Source: Brevinematales bacterium (GTDB lineage: Bacteria > Spirochaetota > Brevinematia > DTOW01). From it: 64,000 nucleotides of DNA. The position numbers and the translations under genes were made by a program. A model generated the notes under the pieces. It ran no database searches, was not told the DNA's origin, and saw only the letters and a list, made by a program, of their open reading frames with translations. The DNA lies in NCBI GenBank assembly GCA_026415355.1, contig JAOAHF010000013.1:1-64000 (forward strand), given 5' to 3'. Shown in pieces: positions 37,972-47,786 of the stretch. How positions within the stretch are numbered: the stretch's first letter is position 1; each line of letters opens with the position of its first letter.

Positions 37972-38532
37972 CTACATTGATACTACGTCTTGAATTGCTC
38001 CTGATATTGTTATGTAGCTTGATACTAGTATAAGTATCAATATAACTGCTATTATGATATATGGGCTTAGTAATATTAGTATTGCTGTTGATTTTGCTAT
38101 TTGAAATATTCTTGATATCCCTACTATGAGATAATACAATTTGAAGATAAAGACTCCTAATGCTACAATTCCTAATATCCAATTTGCGATGAATGATAGA
38201 GGGAAGATTATTATGATAGCTAAATCAATTATACCAACTGAAAACAGAAACCAAAAGACCTTTGGTGTATCAATTAATGGTTTCTTGCCTATAGATAGTG
38301 AAAAACCTATTATAAACACTGTATATATAAGTGCAAGTAATATGAATATAGTTCCTGCTAGAATGCTGGTATCAATTCTGTTTGACGACTGGAATACCAG
38401 AGCAAAAAAGGAAAATACTATACCTATTACTCCGAGTTTTTCTATCTCGACTCTATCTTCAGAAATGTTATTAATTGTTTCCTGAGGATTTGTAAAGTAT
38501 TCAATTATGTTGTATAGCGTATTTTTAATCAT
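37972..38532 (-). CDS. Yip1-like multi-span membrane protein
   Basis: A 186-residue protein with five predicted membrane helices and a short soluble head (YNIIEYFTNPQETINNISED), resembling the bacterial Yip1/DUF1282-type membrane family. It shows no catalytic motif and its function is unknown. A strong AGGAGG lies before the ATG. The gene starts 9 bases after the sppA stop, so the two form an operon. Confidence 0.6.
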   Translation of the reverse strand: MIKNTLYNIIEYFTNPQETINNISEDRVEIEKLGVIGIVFSFFALVFQSSNRIDTSILAGTIFILLALIYTVFIIGFSLSIGKKPLIDTPKVFWFLFSVGIIDLAIIIIFPLSFIANWILGIVALGVFIFKLYYLIVGISRIFQIAKSTAILILLSPYIIIAVILILILVSSYITISGAIQDVVSM

Positions 38533-38541
38533 TTTATCCTC

Positions 38542-39471
38542 CTAATGTATAATGTACATTATTCTAGGATATTCATAATTTATGATGTTTAATTTATACA
38601 AGCTTGACATTATTAAATCTCTTAATAGATTTCTTCTTTTAGGCATTTTGACATAGTTTATGGTAGTTTCTCCTGTTAATTCTTTTAATTTTTCTTCAAC
38701 AGTGTTTTCATCGCCTACGGCGTCTATAAGTTTATAATTTAAGGCATCCTCTTCTATTATTATTCTTCCATCTGCTACCTTTAGAAGTTCTTGTTTTTTA
38801 AGTTTATCACCCCTGTATTTAAGGATTACTTCAATGAATCTGTTGTAGTAAACATCGATAATTCGTTGTATAATTTTTTTCTCATCTTCTGATATATCTC
38901 TATACGGAGATAATATATCTTTATATTGGCCGCTTTTGAATGTATATGGTTTTACCCCTATTTTGTCGAGTAAACCTTTGATGTTAAGAGACTGTGAGAT
39001 GACTCCTATACTTCCAGTTATGGTACCTCTGGATGCTATTATGAAATCAGCGGGTACTGAAATATAGTATCCACCCGAAGCAGCTAGTTCTTTCATATAG
39101 ACTACTATTTTTTTACCTTTACTTTTTGCATAATCTAGAGCAGATACTATAGTTTCTGCTCCACTTACAGTACCACCTGGACTTGTTATATCAATTCTTA
39201 TGGCTTTTATATTTGGAGCATCTGCTAGTTTTTTTATGTCTTCAGATATTCTTTGTGCACTTACAAAGTCTTGTGTAAGTTCTTCTTCATCTGTTATTAT
39301 TGCTCCCTTTACTTCGACTAATCCTACATTTCCAACTATCGCGGAAACACCGACTGTTAAAACATTGCTTTTTCTAGATTCAAGTGAGATTAAGACAATT
39401 CCAATTATAATGTTCACAATCAATAACATAGCGATTACTACTATTACTATGTCTTTTATCTTCTCAGACAT
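38542..39471 (-). CDS. sppA: Signal peptide peptidase SppA (S49 family)
   Basis: Membrane-anchored serine protease that degrades signal peptides left in the membrane and other membrane peptides. The 309-residue short form has an N-terminal anchor (about 7-28) and the SppA blocks IRIDITSPGGTVSGAETI and ELAASGGYYIS with nucleophile Ser132. It also has GSIGVISQSLNIKGLLDKIG and FKSGQYKDILSPYR with the general-base Lys179. This Ser-Lys dyad is as in Bacillus SppA. The ATG is preceded by AGGAGG and a TTGAAA-18-GATAAT promoter. It is followed by the Yip1-like gene. Confidence 0.93.
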   Translation of the reverse strand: MSEKIKDIVIVVIAMLLIVNIIIGIVLISLESRKSNVLTVGVSAIVGNVGLVEVKGAIITDEEELTQDFVSAQRISEDIKKLADAPNIKAIRIDITSPGGTVSGAETIVSALDYAKSKGKKIVVYMKELAASGGYYISVPADFIIASRGTITGSIGVISQSLNIKGLLDKIGVKPYTFKSGQYKDILSPYRDISEDEKKIIQRIIDVYYNRFIEVILKYRGDKLKKQELLKVADGRIIIEEDALNYKLIDAVGDENTVEEKLKELTGETTINYVKMPKRRNLLRDLIMSSLYKLNIINYEYPRIMYIIH

Positions 39472-39496
39472 AGAATCCTCCTAAACTTGCAAGAAT

Positions 39497-39526
39497 ATTA
39501 TCCACCGATATTATATAGACTTTCAA
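39497..39526 (-). promoter_or_regulatory. Candidate promoter for sppA and the Yip1-like gene
   Basis: On the minus strand TTGAAA (39526-39521) and GATAAT (39502-39497) are spaced by 18 bases, about 25 bases before the sppA ATG. Confidence 0.5.
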
Positions 39527-39547
39527 GCTAAGATTAGTAGAAAATAA

Positions 39548-40903
39548 TTAATCGTTTTTTTGGTTTATCCTTATACCTAAGGCTTCAAGCTTTCTGTATA
39601 GATAAGTTCTGTCAAGTTGTGTTAATTCAGATAGTTTGGATATGTTATTGTTCGACTTTTCTAGCATTTTTGTAAAGTAAATCTTTTCAAACATTTCTTT
39701 AGCTTCTTTGTAAGGTAATGAAAGATCAAAATCAAATAATTCCTTTTCATTCAGAAGTTCAGGAGTATATTTTTTTACATCATCATATGTTATAGAATCG
39801 TTATTTGAAACGATTACAAGCCTTTCTACTATATTTCTTAGCTCTCTTACATTCCCTGGCCAATTGTAGTTTGTTAATATTTTTATAACGCTTTCATCAA
39901 AATTTAAAACTTTTCTTTTGTATGTTTTTGAAAACTCGTTTAAGTAGTAACTGGCTATTGGTAGTATATCTTCTTTTCTTTCTCTAAGGGGGGGGATGTA
40001 TATGGGAATTACATTTATTCTGTAAAATAAATCTTCTCTAAATTGGCCATTTGTTACCATTGCTTTCAAATCCTTATTAGTAGAACATATTAGCCTTATA
40101 TCTACGGATATATCTTTATTGCTTCCTAGCCTTTGTATTACTCTTTCCTGTAATACTCTTAATAGTTTAGGTTGTAAATGAAGTGGAAGATCACCAATTT
40201 CGTCAAGGAATAGAGTTCCTTTATCTGCCATTTCTATTTTACCTTTTCTTGAAGATACTGCACCTGTGAATGCCCCTTTTTCGTATCCAAATAGCTCACT
40301 TTCTAGCAGAGTGTCAGGTATAGCGGCGCAGTTTATTGCTATGAATTGTTCGTTTTTTCTTGGACTTTTGTAATGTATAAGTCTTGCTACTATTTCTTTA
40401 CCTACACCATTTTCACCTGTTATTAAAACTGTTGATGAATTATCTCTTATTTTCTCGATAGTTTCAAGTATATTCTTAATAGTGTCAGAGTTTCCTATTA
40501 ATTTGTAATTTTTCCAGATAGAGCTTTTTTCAAGTTCTAGTTCTCTGAATCTGATAGCATTTTTTACTGTGCTTATCAGTTTTTCAATTGATAATGGTTT
40601 TTCAACAAAATCAAACGCACCTAATTTCATACATTCAACAGTTGCTGATATAGTACCGTGTCCTGAAATTATAATGACTGGTATCATTGGAAACTGTTTT
40701 ACAATCTCTTTGAGTATATCGATACCACTTTTGTTTGGCATCAATAGGTCTAGTATTATGGTATCTACATCTTCGGTATTCAGTATATTTATGACTTTGA
40801 GTTCATCATTAAGTGTTATTACACTAAATCCATAGTCCTCTAATACATCTTTTATAGTTTTTGTTATATTTATTTCGTCGTCAACTACTAAAATTTTTCT
40901 CAT
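39548..40903 (-). CDS. NtrC-family sigma-54 response regulator
   Basis: Response regulator that activates sigma-54 promoters. The 451-residue protein has an N-terminal receiver ([20 protein letters not shown], phosphoacceptor Asp in [12 protein letters not shown]). The AAA+ ATPase has Walker A GENGVGKE, the sigma-54 loop GAFTGA at 210-215, Walker [12 protein letters not shown] and the RRCST-like region LICSTNKDL. The C-terminal Fis-type helix-turn-helix is [20 protein letters not shown]. No histidine kinase is adjacent. It starts 13 bases after the UPF0182 stop, so the two are likely one operon. Confidence 0.95.
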   Translation of the reverse strand: MRKILVVDDEINITKTIKDVLEDYGFSVITLNDELKVINILNTEDVDTIILDLLMPNKSGIDILKEIVKQFPMIPVIIISGHGTISATVECMKLGAFDFVEKPLSIEKLISTVKNAIRFRELELEKSSIWKNYKLIGNSDTIKNILETIEKIRDNSSTVLITGENGVGKEIVARLIHYKSPRKNEQFIAINCAAIPDTLLESELFGYEKGAFTGAVSSRKGKIEMADKGTLFLDEIGDLPLHLQPKLLRVLQERVIQRLGSNKDISVDIRLICSTNKDLKAMVTNGQFREDLFYRINVIPIYIPPLRERKEDILPIASYYLNEFSKTYKRKVLNFDESVIKILTNYNWPGNVRELRNIVERLVIVSNNDSITYDDVKKYTPELLNEKELFDFDLSLPYKEAKEMFEKIYFTKMLEKSNNNISKLSELTQLDRTYLYRKLEALGIRINQKND

Positions 40904-40916
40904 ACTCTATGAGTTT

Positions 40917-43763
40917 TTACTTTGAGTTCTCTTTTAAAAATTCTTCTAGTTCCTTTAATTTTCTTGCTGCTCCTACAAAGTCTCCATTTCCAGTTAATCG
41001 TTTATATTCGTCGAGGTATTGCAATGCTCTTAATATCACTATTCTAGATACTCCTGTTTTTTCTTGTATTTGTGATGCTGCTTTTTCTATTGAATTTATA
41101 TCAATTTTCTGTCCTGAGAATAGTTTTGATATTGCTTTTGAGATAGTTTCATCCCAAACTATTCTTTCACCCTCAGACATAGCAACTCGTCTAAATTCTG
41201 GTATTTTGGCTTCTTCTGCTTGAAGATATATTGGTTCGTAATATAGTAACGAGCTCTCGATTGGCAGTATCATCATGTTACCTCTAAGTACTTGTGATCC
41301 TTGTTGGTTCCATAGAGTAATTTGAGCTGAAATCTCAGGATCTTGGCTTATTCTAGCTTCAATCTGTAATGGGCCAAACACTAGTCTATCTTTTGGCATC
41401 CTAAATACTACTATTCTACCGTAGTTTGCATAATCTGATTCTACAGCCATCCAAGCTACTAAGTTGTCTTTATCTTTAGGAGTAAAAGGTATGACTAGTA
41501 AAAACTTAAGCTCTTTTTCGTTTGGTAGTCTTGTTACTATGTAGTAGGGGTCTACTTCTATGTTATTGCCAAACTTGACTTCTTTGGCTAAGTTCCAGAC
41601 GTCCTCTTGATTAAAGAATATCTCTGGATCCTTCATGTGATATATTCTATAAATCTTGCTTTGTATCTTTAGTAATCTTTCAGGGTATCTGATGTGTTTT
41701 CTTAGATCTTCATCCATTTGGTGTAGTTCCTTGAATTGTATATTAAACATATTCTTGAATACATTTATTACAGGTTCGGTTGGATCAACTGTATAGTATT
41801 CAACGTTACCATTATATGCATCAACAACTACTTTAATTGCATTCCTTATATAGTTGATGTTTCCAGTATATTTTGAGTATGGAAACATGTCTGAAACTGT
41901 GTATCCATCTATTATCCAGTATAACTTTCCTTTTGATACGACTATGTATGGGTCATTTTCATAAACTATGAAAGGTATAATCTTGTCAACTCTTTCTAAG
42001 ACATTTCTGTTTATTAATATTCTAGTCTCATTGTTTATGTACTCAGAAAACAAGATTTTTATGTCTTCATTTAAGTAGAGAGCAAATAGTATTTTTTTCC
42101 AGAAGTTATCAATTTTTATACCCGCAGTTCCTTTATATCTTGTGTATACATTTTCATCAGTTTCTCCAGCAGATGAAGGGTAATCAAATTCGTCTATTCC
42201 AGCATTTACAAAAACATAATGATCGGTTAATTCTCCAAAGTATATTCTTGGTTCTTCGACAGCTATTTCAGGGTATGATGATATGGGGGGTATATCTTTG
42301 ACAAAAAGTTTAGGCATACCGTTAGGTAGTATTTCGTTGACAGGACTTACAACGACACCTATACCATGGGTATATCTAAAATGAACATTTATCCAACTTT
42401 TTGAATTTTCTGGTAACGACTCAATATCTAGCTCTCTTGCTGATATCATAACCTGTCTAAGAGAGTTACCTAGGTAATATCTGTCAACATCTATGTCATT
42501 GAACTTGTAGTAGAACCTTATTGTTTGTATTTGTTTATACGCATCTCCTAATGGTTTCCAATCCCATAGACGGAGATTTTGGATGATATCGCTATTTCTT
42601 GATAGTACATCTGGTGTTAGTGGTTTGTTATCAAAAAAAACTTCATTTACTTTATCTAAGCCATAAGCTACAAGTGTAGAATTTATATTGTTTTTTATGA
42701 ATTCCTTTTGTTTGTCTAGTTCTGAAGGTTTTACTATGAACACTTCTATCACCGAAGGATATATTGAGTACATGCCTATAGCCAGTATTATAGATGCACT
42801 TGATACTATTAATATTTTTCTAATTTGGTTACTGAAAAGGAATAATATTGATATAACTGAAACGACAATAAATATATAACCTATTATTCTTATAACAGGC
42901 AAGACAGCATATATTTCTTTGTATCCAGGACCACTAAAAAGTCCATTGTCTACAAATAGAAGATGATAAGGTGTTATGAACGATATTCTTATACCTAAAA
43001 CTAAAAACCATATTATTAGGACGAGTATAGAGTAAGTAAAAATGTTTCTTGCTAGTTTATTAGGCATTCTGCCAGATAGTAGAGTAAAAATGAAACTTGT
43101 TCCTTGAAATCCTTCCTGAAACCTCAAGTAAATGTAGAGTATAAAAAGCATAAAAACTGATACTAGGAATAGAAACCACTGTATATTGTTGAAGACAGCG
43201 TTTATAAAAGGAAGTGAAAACATGTAGAATTCTGCTGGCATACCAAAGATTGGGTCTGTGTAGTTTAGTGTTGATACTTTACTAAAAAATTTTGCTATAT
43301 CCATCCAGTCGTTAGTTGCTGCTACGTATCCGAAATATCCAGATACAACAATAAGAATAAGCCAAACTATTACCGTTGAAAATTTCTGAACTGCTTTCAT
43401 TAGCTCAAATTCAATAACTTTGATAAGTCCTATTGGGAATCTTGGAAAGAATATTTTTATAGGTATATATACGAATAGTAAGAAACCTACCAGGACTAAT
43501 CCAAATGTTACTAAGAATATTACAACTTTGTATTGTATTATACCCCAGAATACATTAAAGTATCCTACTTCAGAGAACCAAAGAATATCAACTATAAACT
43601 TCACGATTTCATCAAGTACTAAGACAAATATTATGCCTAATATACCAATTACAACACCTGTCCAGATATGTTTGAATAGCACATTTCTTGTTCTAATGTA
43701 GGATATTAGTGCTTGAACGATGAGTGGAATGAAGAATATAAGAAGCATTATTGCTTTTATCAT
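40917..43763 (-). CDS. UPF0182 (COG1615) family membrane protein
   Basis: A large protein of unknown function with seven predicted membrane helices in the first ~340 residues and a roughly 600-residue soluble region on the outer face. Family hallmarks are WFSEVGYFNVFWGIIQYK, then ATNDWMDIAKFFSKV, DPIFGMPAEFYMFSLPF, VHFRYTHGIGVVVSP and the C-terminal ALQYLDEYKRLTGNGDF. The ATG at 43763 is chosen because AAGGAGGACAG lies directly before it; an upstream in-frame start at 43799 has no such support. The product has 948 residues, usual for the family. It forms an operon with the NtrC-type regulator. Confidence 0.9.
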   Translation of the reverse strand: MIKAIMLLIFFIPLIVQALISYIRTRNVLFKHIWTGVVIGILGIIFVLVLDEIVKFIVDILWFSEVGYFNVFWGIIQYKVVIFLVTFGLVLVGFLLFVYIPIKIFFPRFPIGLIKVIEFELMKAVQKFSTVIVWLILIVVSGYFGYVAATNDWMDIAKFFSKVSTLNYTDPIFGMPAEFYMFSLPFINAVFNNIQWFLFLVSVFMLFILYIYLRFQEGFQGTSFIFTLLSGRMPNKLARNIFTYSILVLIIWFLVLGIRISFITPYHLLFVDNGLFSGPGYKEIYAVLPVIRIIGYIFIVVSVISILFLFSNQIRKILIVSSASIILAIGMYSIYPSVIEVFIVKPSELDKQKEFIKNNINSTLVAYGLDKVNEVFFDNKPLTPDVLSRNSDIIQNLRLWDWKPLGDAYKQIQTIRFYYKFNDIDVDRYYLGNSLRQVMISARELDIESLPENSKSWINVHFRYTHGIGVVVSPVNEILPNGMPKLFVKDIPPISSYPEIAVEEPRIYFGELTDHYVFVNAGIDEFDYPSSAGETDENVYTRYKGTAGIKIDNFWKKILFALYLNEDIKILFSEYINNETRILINRNVLERVDKIIPFIVYENDPYIVVSKGKLYWIIDGYTVSDMFPYSKYTGNINYIRNAIKVVVDAYNGNVEYYTVDPTEPVINVFKNMFNIQFKELHQMDEDLRKHIRYPERLLKIQSKIYRIYHMKDPEIFFNQEDVWNLAKEVKFGNNIEVDPYYIVTRLPNEKELKFLLVIPFTPKDKDNLVAWMAVESDYANYGRIVVFRMPKDRLVFGPLQIEARISQDPEISAQITLWNQQGSQVLRGNMMILPIESSLLYYEPIYLQAEEAKIPEFRRVAMSEGERIVWDETISKAISKLFSGQKIDINSIEKAASQIQEKTGVSRIVILRALQYLDEYKRLTGNGDFVGAARKLKELEEFLKENSK

Positions 43764-44131
43764 TTTCTGTCCTCCTTGGAGTATTATAAAGATAATCAAT
43801 GTGTTTATATTTTTTCAAACTGTCTGTATAGAACTTTGAAGGAAGTGGAGGGTGATGATTAGTTTGTAACAGCGTAGTTAATTAAAGTGTAAAAACGGTA
43901 CAAGTTAACTTTTTCATTATCTATAAGTATAGGTTCAGTTACAAGATTAGCAAAGAGTAAGCTAATAAGTGTGAAAAGTATAATAATATCTTGCAATAAA
44001 AATTGTTTAGGAATAGAGGGGTAGGAAGATATCGATTTGGTTACTGTTAATTTTTGAGGTTTACTTTGTGTTTTAGTTTGAAAGTAATTCTTAGTTTTAT
44101 TAAAATTCTACTTACCTTTTTAGGGGTACTT
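43764..44131 (+). other. 368-bp divergent intergenic region before rpsQ
   Basis: It holds the UPF0182 ribosome binding site at its left end, a minus-strand TATAAT (43788-43783) without a good -35, and the rpsQ promoter at its right end. No small gene was found; in particular rpmC (L29), the usual neighbour of rpsQ, is absent. No RNA structure was recognised in the middle part. Confidence 0.5.
44078..44106 (+). promoter_or_regulatory. Candidate promoter for the spc-type ribosomal operon
   Basis: TTGAAA (44078-44083) and TAAAAT (44101-44106) are spaced by exactly 17 bases, with a 25-base leader carrying AGGGGT before the rpsQ ATG. A promoter is needed here because the upstream S10-operon genes are missing. 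Confidence 0.65.
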
Positions 44132-44401
44132 ATGGGACGAGTTATATACAAAGTAGGTAAAGTTGTAAGTGATAAGATGGATAAAACAAGAGTAGTTGTG
44201 TATGAATATTATAGAATGCATCCTGTTTATAGAAAGTTTGTTAAGAAGAGGACAAAATATTATGTTCACGACGAAAAAAATGAGAGTAAAGTTGGAGATG
44301 TTGTCAAAATAAGGTTTACAAGGCCTTTAAGTAAGTTAAAAAGGTGGGTCCTTGTTGATATTATTGAGAAAGCTGAAAAAACAGAGGATGTTAACGTCTA
44401 G
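44132..44401 (+). CDS. rpsQ: 30S ribosomal protein S17
   Basis: S17 binds 16S rRNA early in 30S assembly. The 89-residue protein starts [19 protein letters not shown], the normal S17 start, and includes [19 protein letters not shown] with the OB-fold GDVVKI motif. The reading frame stays open upstream to 44054, but that 26-residue extension is hydrophobic and unlike S17. It is the first gene of the cluster; rpsJ to rpmC, which usually precede it, are not here. Confidence 0.95.
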   Translation: MGRVIYKVGKVVSDKMDKTRVVVYEYYRMHPVYRKFVKKRTKYYVHDEKNESKVGDVVKIRFTRPLSKLKRWVLVDIIEKAEKTEDVNV

Positions 44402-44410
44402 GAGGTAGTT

Positions 44411-44776
44411 ATGGTGCAACTTACTACTTATCTTAATGTTGCTGATAATACAGGTGCTAAAGAAATAATGTGTGTAAAAGTTTTGCCAGGTAACAAGAAG
44501 TATGCTACAGTTGGTGATGTTATAGTTGCGAGTGTAAAAAAAGCTCTTCCAAATGGAATGGTTAAGAAGGGTGATGTCGTTAAAGCAGTTGTTGTTAGGG
44601 TTAAGAAGGAAATAAGAAGGCCTGATGGTTCTTATGTGAGGTTTGATGATAATGCTGCGGTAATAATAGATAATATGGGAATGCCGAAAGGTACTCGTGT
44701 TTTTGGGCCTGTTGCCAGAGAGCTTAGGTACAAGAATTTTACTAAGATTCTTTCTCTTGCTCCTGAAGTTGTTTAG
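44411..44776 (+). CDS. rplN: 50S ribosomal protein L14
   Basis: L14 sits at the subunit interface and forms bridge B8. The 121-residue protein has [19 protein letters not shown], the [17 protein letters not shown] block and [20 protein letters not shown] precedes the ATG. Spacing to its neighbours is 9 and 11 bases, as in a compact operon. Confidence 0.98.
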   Translation: MVQLTTYLNVADNTGAKEIMCVKVLPGNKKYATVGDVIVASVKKALPNGMVKKGDVVKAVVVRVKKEIRRPDGSYVRFDDNAAVIIDNMGMPKGTRVFGPVARELRYKNFTKILSLAPEVV

Positions 44777-44787
44777 GGGGAATAATT

Positions 44788-45117
44788 ATGCCAAAGAAAA
44801 CTGTTAAGACTAAATTGAAAAAGGGTGATGTAGTTGTAGTAATAGCAGGAAAAGATAAGGGTAAGGTTGGAGAGATAATTGATTTTGATGGTGATAGAGT
44901 TTATGTAAGGGGTGTTAATATCATAAAGAAAACTCAGAGGAAAACAAAAGATAATCCAAAAGGTGGTATAATTGCTACGGAGGGATCTATACATATATCA
45001 AATGTTATGATATACAACAAAAAACTGGGAAAGGGTGATAGGATTGGTATTAAGTATGTTAATGGTAAAAAAGTTAGAGTATTCAAAAAAACGGGTGATT
45101 ATGTAGACAAAGTATAG
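44788..45117 (+). CDS. rplX: 50S ribosomal protein L24
   Basis: L24 is an early assembly protein of the 50S subunit. The 109-residue protein has the KOW motif VVVIAGKDKGKVGEI, then GVNIIKKTQRKTKDNPKGGI and IHISNVM, all conserved. It lies between rplN and rplE in the standard order. Confidence 0.97.
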   Translation: MPKKTVKTKLKKGDVVVVIAGKDKGKVGEIIDFDGDRVYVRGVNIIKKTQRKTKDNPKGGIIATEGSIHISNVMIYNKKLGKGDRIGIKYVNGKKVRVFKKTGDYVDKV

Positions 45118-45129
45118 TGGGGGTAGAGT

Positions 45130-45732
45130 ATGGCTAAGAAAAAATCTATGGTTGAGGTAGGAGAAGGTGTTAATATAAAGTCTTTTACTCCAAAAACGAA
45201 AGAGCTGTACGAAAAAGAAGTTGTTAAGAAACTTATTGATGAGTTTGGGTATAAATCAGTCATGGCTGTTCCGAAGTTGGAGAAAATAGTTATTAATGTA
45301 GGTTGGGGTGAGGCTGTTGCTGATCCTGATTCTCTTGATGTTGTAATGGATGAACTTACACTGATGACAGGTCAAAAAGCAGTTAAGACTTATGCTAAGA
45401 AATCTATTTCTAACTTCAAAATCAGAAAAGGAATGCCGATAGGTGCTAAAGTAACTCTTAGAAAAACACTTATGTATAACTTTCTGGATGTACTTATAAA
45501 TATTGCTTTGCCTAGAACTAAAGACTTTAATGGGGTTAGTACCAAAGGGTTTGATGGTAGAGGAAACTTTTCTTTCTCGATAAAGGAGCAAGTTGTCTTT
45601 CCATCTATTAAGTATGACATGATAAAACAAATTCATGGGTTGGATATAACAATAGTTACCACTGCAAAAACTGATGTTGAAGCATACAAGCTTCTTAAAT
45701 ATTTAGGTTTTCCTTTTAAAGAGAAGGATTAG
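45130..45732 (+). CDS. rplE: 50S ribosomal protein L5
   Basis: L5 binds 5S rRNA and contacts P-site tRNA. The protein is 200 residues, about 20 longer than usual because of an N-terminal extension ([20 protein letters not shown]) ahead of the normal start region. Conserved parts are [32 protein letters not shown] and [18 protein letters not shown], then [13 protein letters not shown] start further in cannot be excluded, but GGGGGT before 45130 supports the long form. Confidence 0.96.
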   Translation: MAKKKSMVEVGEGVNIKSFTPKTKELYEKEVVKKLIDEFGYKSVMAVPKLEKIVINVGWGEAVADPDSLDVVMDELTLMTGQKAVKTYAKKSISNFKIRKGMPIGAKVTLRKTLMYNFLDVLINIALPRTKDFNGVSTKGFDGRGNFSFSIKEQVVFPSIKYDMIKQIHGLDITIVTTAKTDVEAYKLLKYLGFPFKEKD

Positions 45733-45740
45733 GAGGTTAT

Positions 45741-45926
45741 ATGGCTAAGAAATCACTTATAGTAAAACAACAAAGAGAACCAAAATTTAAGGTTAGAAAG
45801 TACAATAGATGTAAAGTTTGTGGTAGAGTTAGAGGATATATAAGAGATTATGGACTTTGTAGGATGTGTTTTAGAGAATTTGCTCATAGAGGTTTTTTAC
45901 CTGGTATCAGAAAAGCATCTTGGTAG
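45741..45926 (+). CDS. rpsZ: 30S ribosomal protein S14, zinc-binding type Z
   Basis: Short 61-residue S14 with the four-cysteine zinc ribbon (CKVC and CRMC separated by 12 residues) and the conserved C-terminus [18 protein letters not shown]. This is the C+ form, which needs zinc, rather than the longer zinc-free form. It lies 8 bases after rplE. Confidence 0.97.
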   Translation: MAKKSLIVKQQREPKFKVRKYNRCKVCGRVRGYIRDYGLCRMCFREFAHRGFLPGIRKASW

Positions 45927-45935
45927 GAGGATGTT

Positions 45936-46331
45936 ATGGGGCTTATAGCAAACACAATAAGTGACTCGTTGAATAGGATAAAAAATGCTAATAGAGTTGG
46001 TCATCAATATGTATTTGTGAAGAAATCGAAATTTCTAGCTAATATTCTTAAAGTGATGAAGGAGAATGGTTATATAGGAGACTTCGTGGAAGATAGCGAA
46101 AAGAGATATTTTTATAAAGTTGAGCTTAAGTACTATAATGGTAAACCAGTTATAAAGGATATAAAAATACTGAGTAATCCTTCAAGGAGGCTTTATTTAG
46201 GATATAGAGATATGAAACCGTATAAAAACAATCTTGGTATTACTATAGTTTCGACTCCTAGAGGTGTTATGACTAGTGTTGAAGCTAAAAACCTTAAAGT
46301 TGGTGGTATGTTGATATGTTCAATTTGGTAG
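45936..46331 (+). CDS. rpsH: 30S ribosomal protein S8
   Basis: S8 binds the central domain of 16S rRNA and, in E. coli, represses the spc operon. The 131-residue protein has DSLNRIKNANRVGHQYV, FLANILKVMKENGYI and the C-terminal signature ITIVSTPRGVMTSVEAK. It sits between S14 and L6 as expected. Confidence 0.97.
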   Translation: MGLIANTISDSLNRIKNANRVGHQYVFVKKSKFLANILKVMKENGYIGDFVEDSEKRYFYKVELKYYNGKPVIKDIKILSNPSRRLYLGYRDMKPYKNNLGITIVSTPRGVMTSVEAKNLKVGGMLICSIW

Positions 46332-46341
46332 GAGGCTTTAT

Positions 46342-46878
46342 ATGTCTAGGATAGGTAAAAAACCAATTCCAATACCTAGTGATGTTGATGTTGTTTTGGA
46401 AAATAATGTTATATCTGTTAAAGGTAAGCTTGGTGAGATTAAAATGAAATTGAATCCAGTTATTGACGTGAAAATAGAGAATAATAATGTTGTGGTTTCA
46501 CCAAAGTCTGAGACTAAATTTGCTAAAGCTATGTGGGGAACTACAAGAGCACTTATAAATAACATGATAATAGGAGTATCAAAAGGATTTTCAAAAACGT
46601 TGCAACTAGTTGGTGTAGGATACAGAGCTAGAATGGAAGGAAACAAGCTTATATTGAATGTCGGTTACTCACATCCTGTTGAATTTGTACCACCTCAAGG
46701 TATAAAGTTTAATGTTGAAGATCAGGTTAAAATAACAGTTAGTGGATATGATAAGCAACTTGTTGGACAAGTTGCTGCTAACATAAGAGCCATAAGAAAA
46801 CCAGAGCCTTACAAAGGTAAAGGTATAAGGTATGAAAATGAAGTTATAGTCCTTAAAGAAGGCAAGAAATCTAAGTAG
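46342..46878 (+). CDS. rplF: 50S ribosomal protein L6
   Basis: L6 lies near the sarcin-ricin loop and factor-binding site. The 178-residue protein begins MSRIGKKPIPIPSDVDV and ends with RAIRKPEPYKGKGIRYENEV, the family signature. Two tandem L6 domains are present at normal length. AGGAGG precedes the ATG. Confidence 0.98.
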   Translation: MSRIGKKPIPIPSDVDVVLENNVISVKGKLGEIKMKLNPVIDVKIENNNVVVSPKSETKFAKAMWGTTRALINNMIIGVSKGFSKTLQLVGVGYRARMEGNKLILNVGYSHPVEFVPPQGIKFNVEDQVKITVSGYDKQLVGQVAANIRAIRKPEPYKGKGIRYENEVIVLKEGKKSK

Positions 46879-46889
46879 GAGGTTGGACT

Positions 46890-47255
46890 ATGATTAACAA
46901 AGTTGCTGTGAAAAATGAGAGAAGAGAAAGAAGAAAAAAAAGAGTAAGAAAATCAATATTTGGTCTTCCTAGTAGGCCTAGGGTGTCAATTTACAAATCA
47001 AATAAGTACATTTATGCGCAGGCAATAGATGATATAAACGGTAGAACTATAGTAAGTGTGTCATCTATTTCGAGGGAGTTTGACAAAAAGTTGGGAGATA
47101 CTGTTGAAGATGCTAAGATTTTAGGAGATTTGATGGCTAAGAAATTGCTTGAGAAAGGAATCGATAAGATCGTCTTTGATAGGAATTTCTACAAGTATCA
47201 TGGTGTTGTTAAGACTTTTGCTGATGCTATGAGAGAAGGTGGAATTAAGTTTTAG
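46890..47255 (+). CDS. rplR: 50S ribosomal protein L18
   Basis: L18 binds 5S rRNA together with L5. The 121-residue protein has the basic head ERRKKRVRKSIFG, RPRVSIYKSNKYIYAQAIDD and VFDRNFYKYHGVVKTFADA with a typical REGG C-terminus. The order rplF-rplR-rpsE is standard. Confidence 0.97.
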   Translation: MINKVAVKNERRERRKKRVRKSIFGLPSRPRVSIYKSNKYIYAQAIDDINGRTIVSVSSISREFDKKLGDTVEDAKILGDLMAKKLLEKGIDKIVFDRNFYKYHGVVKTFADAMREGGIKF

Positions 47256-47264
47256 GAGGTTAGT

Positions 47265-47786
47265 ATGGCTGAAGGTAAGGAGCTAAAAGAAAAAGTTTTG
47301 ATGGTAAGAAGAGTTGCTAAAGTTGTTGAAGGTGGTAAGAGGTTGCACTTTAACGCTTTAGTTGCTGTTGGTGATGGAGAGTCTATGGTTGGAATAGGTT
47401 ACTCTAAAGCGAATGAGCTCATAGATGCTGTGAGAAAAGCTATAAATAAAGCAAAGAAAAACATGTTTAAGGTTAAGTTTCAGAAGAAACAGAGGACAAT
47501 TCCTCACGAAGTAGAGATATCATACAAATCTTGTAAACTTGTAATGAAACCAGCTGCACCTGGAACGGGTGTTATTGCTGAAACTAATTTGAGAAGTATC
47601 CTAGAACTTGCTGGTTATCATGATGTAATAACTAAGATAATAGGGTCTACAAATCCTGTCCTAGTATCAAAGATTGCAGTAATGGCTTTAAACTCTCTAG
47701 AATCTCCAGAAGAGGTTGCTAAAAGAAGAGGAATAACAGTTTCTAAGATGTTTAGTATTTTCAAAACTAATAGTTCAAATTCTTAA
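47265..47786 (+). CDS. rpsE: 30S ribosomal protein S5
   Basis: S5 contributes to decoding accuracy and mRNA helicase activity at the entry channel. The 173-residue protein has KVVEGGKRLHFNALVAVGDG, GIGYSKANELIDAVRKA and the C-domain KPAAPGTGVIAETNLRSILE with NPVLVSKI. Just after the last codons a strong RNA hairpin begins; its first base is the last base of the stop codon. rpmD, which normally follows rpsE, is absent. Confidence 0.97.
   Translation: MAEGKELKEKVLMVRRVAKVVEGGKRLHFNALVAVGDGESMVGIGYSKANELIDAVRKAINKAKKNMFKVKFQKKQRTIPHEVEISYKSCKLVMKPAAPGTGVIAETNLRSILELAGYHDVITKIIGSTNPVLVSKIAVMALNSLESPEEVAKRRGITVSKMFSIFKTNSSNS

Noticed and set aside
44054-44131. 26-residue N-terminal extension of S17
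   Set aside because: The extension is hydrophobic, is absent from S17 proteins, and overlaps a good promoter; the ATG at 44132 has its own ribosome binding site.
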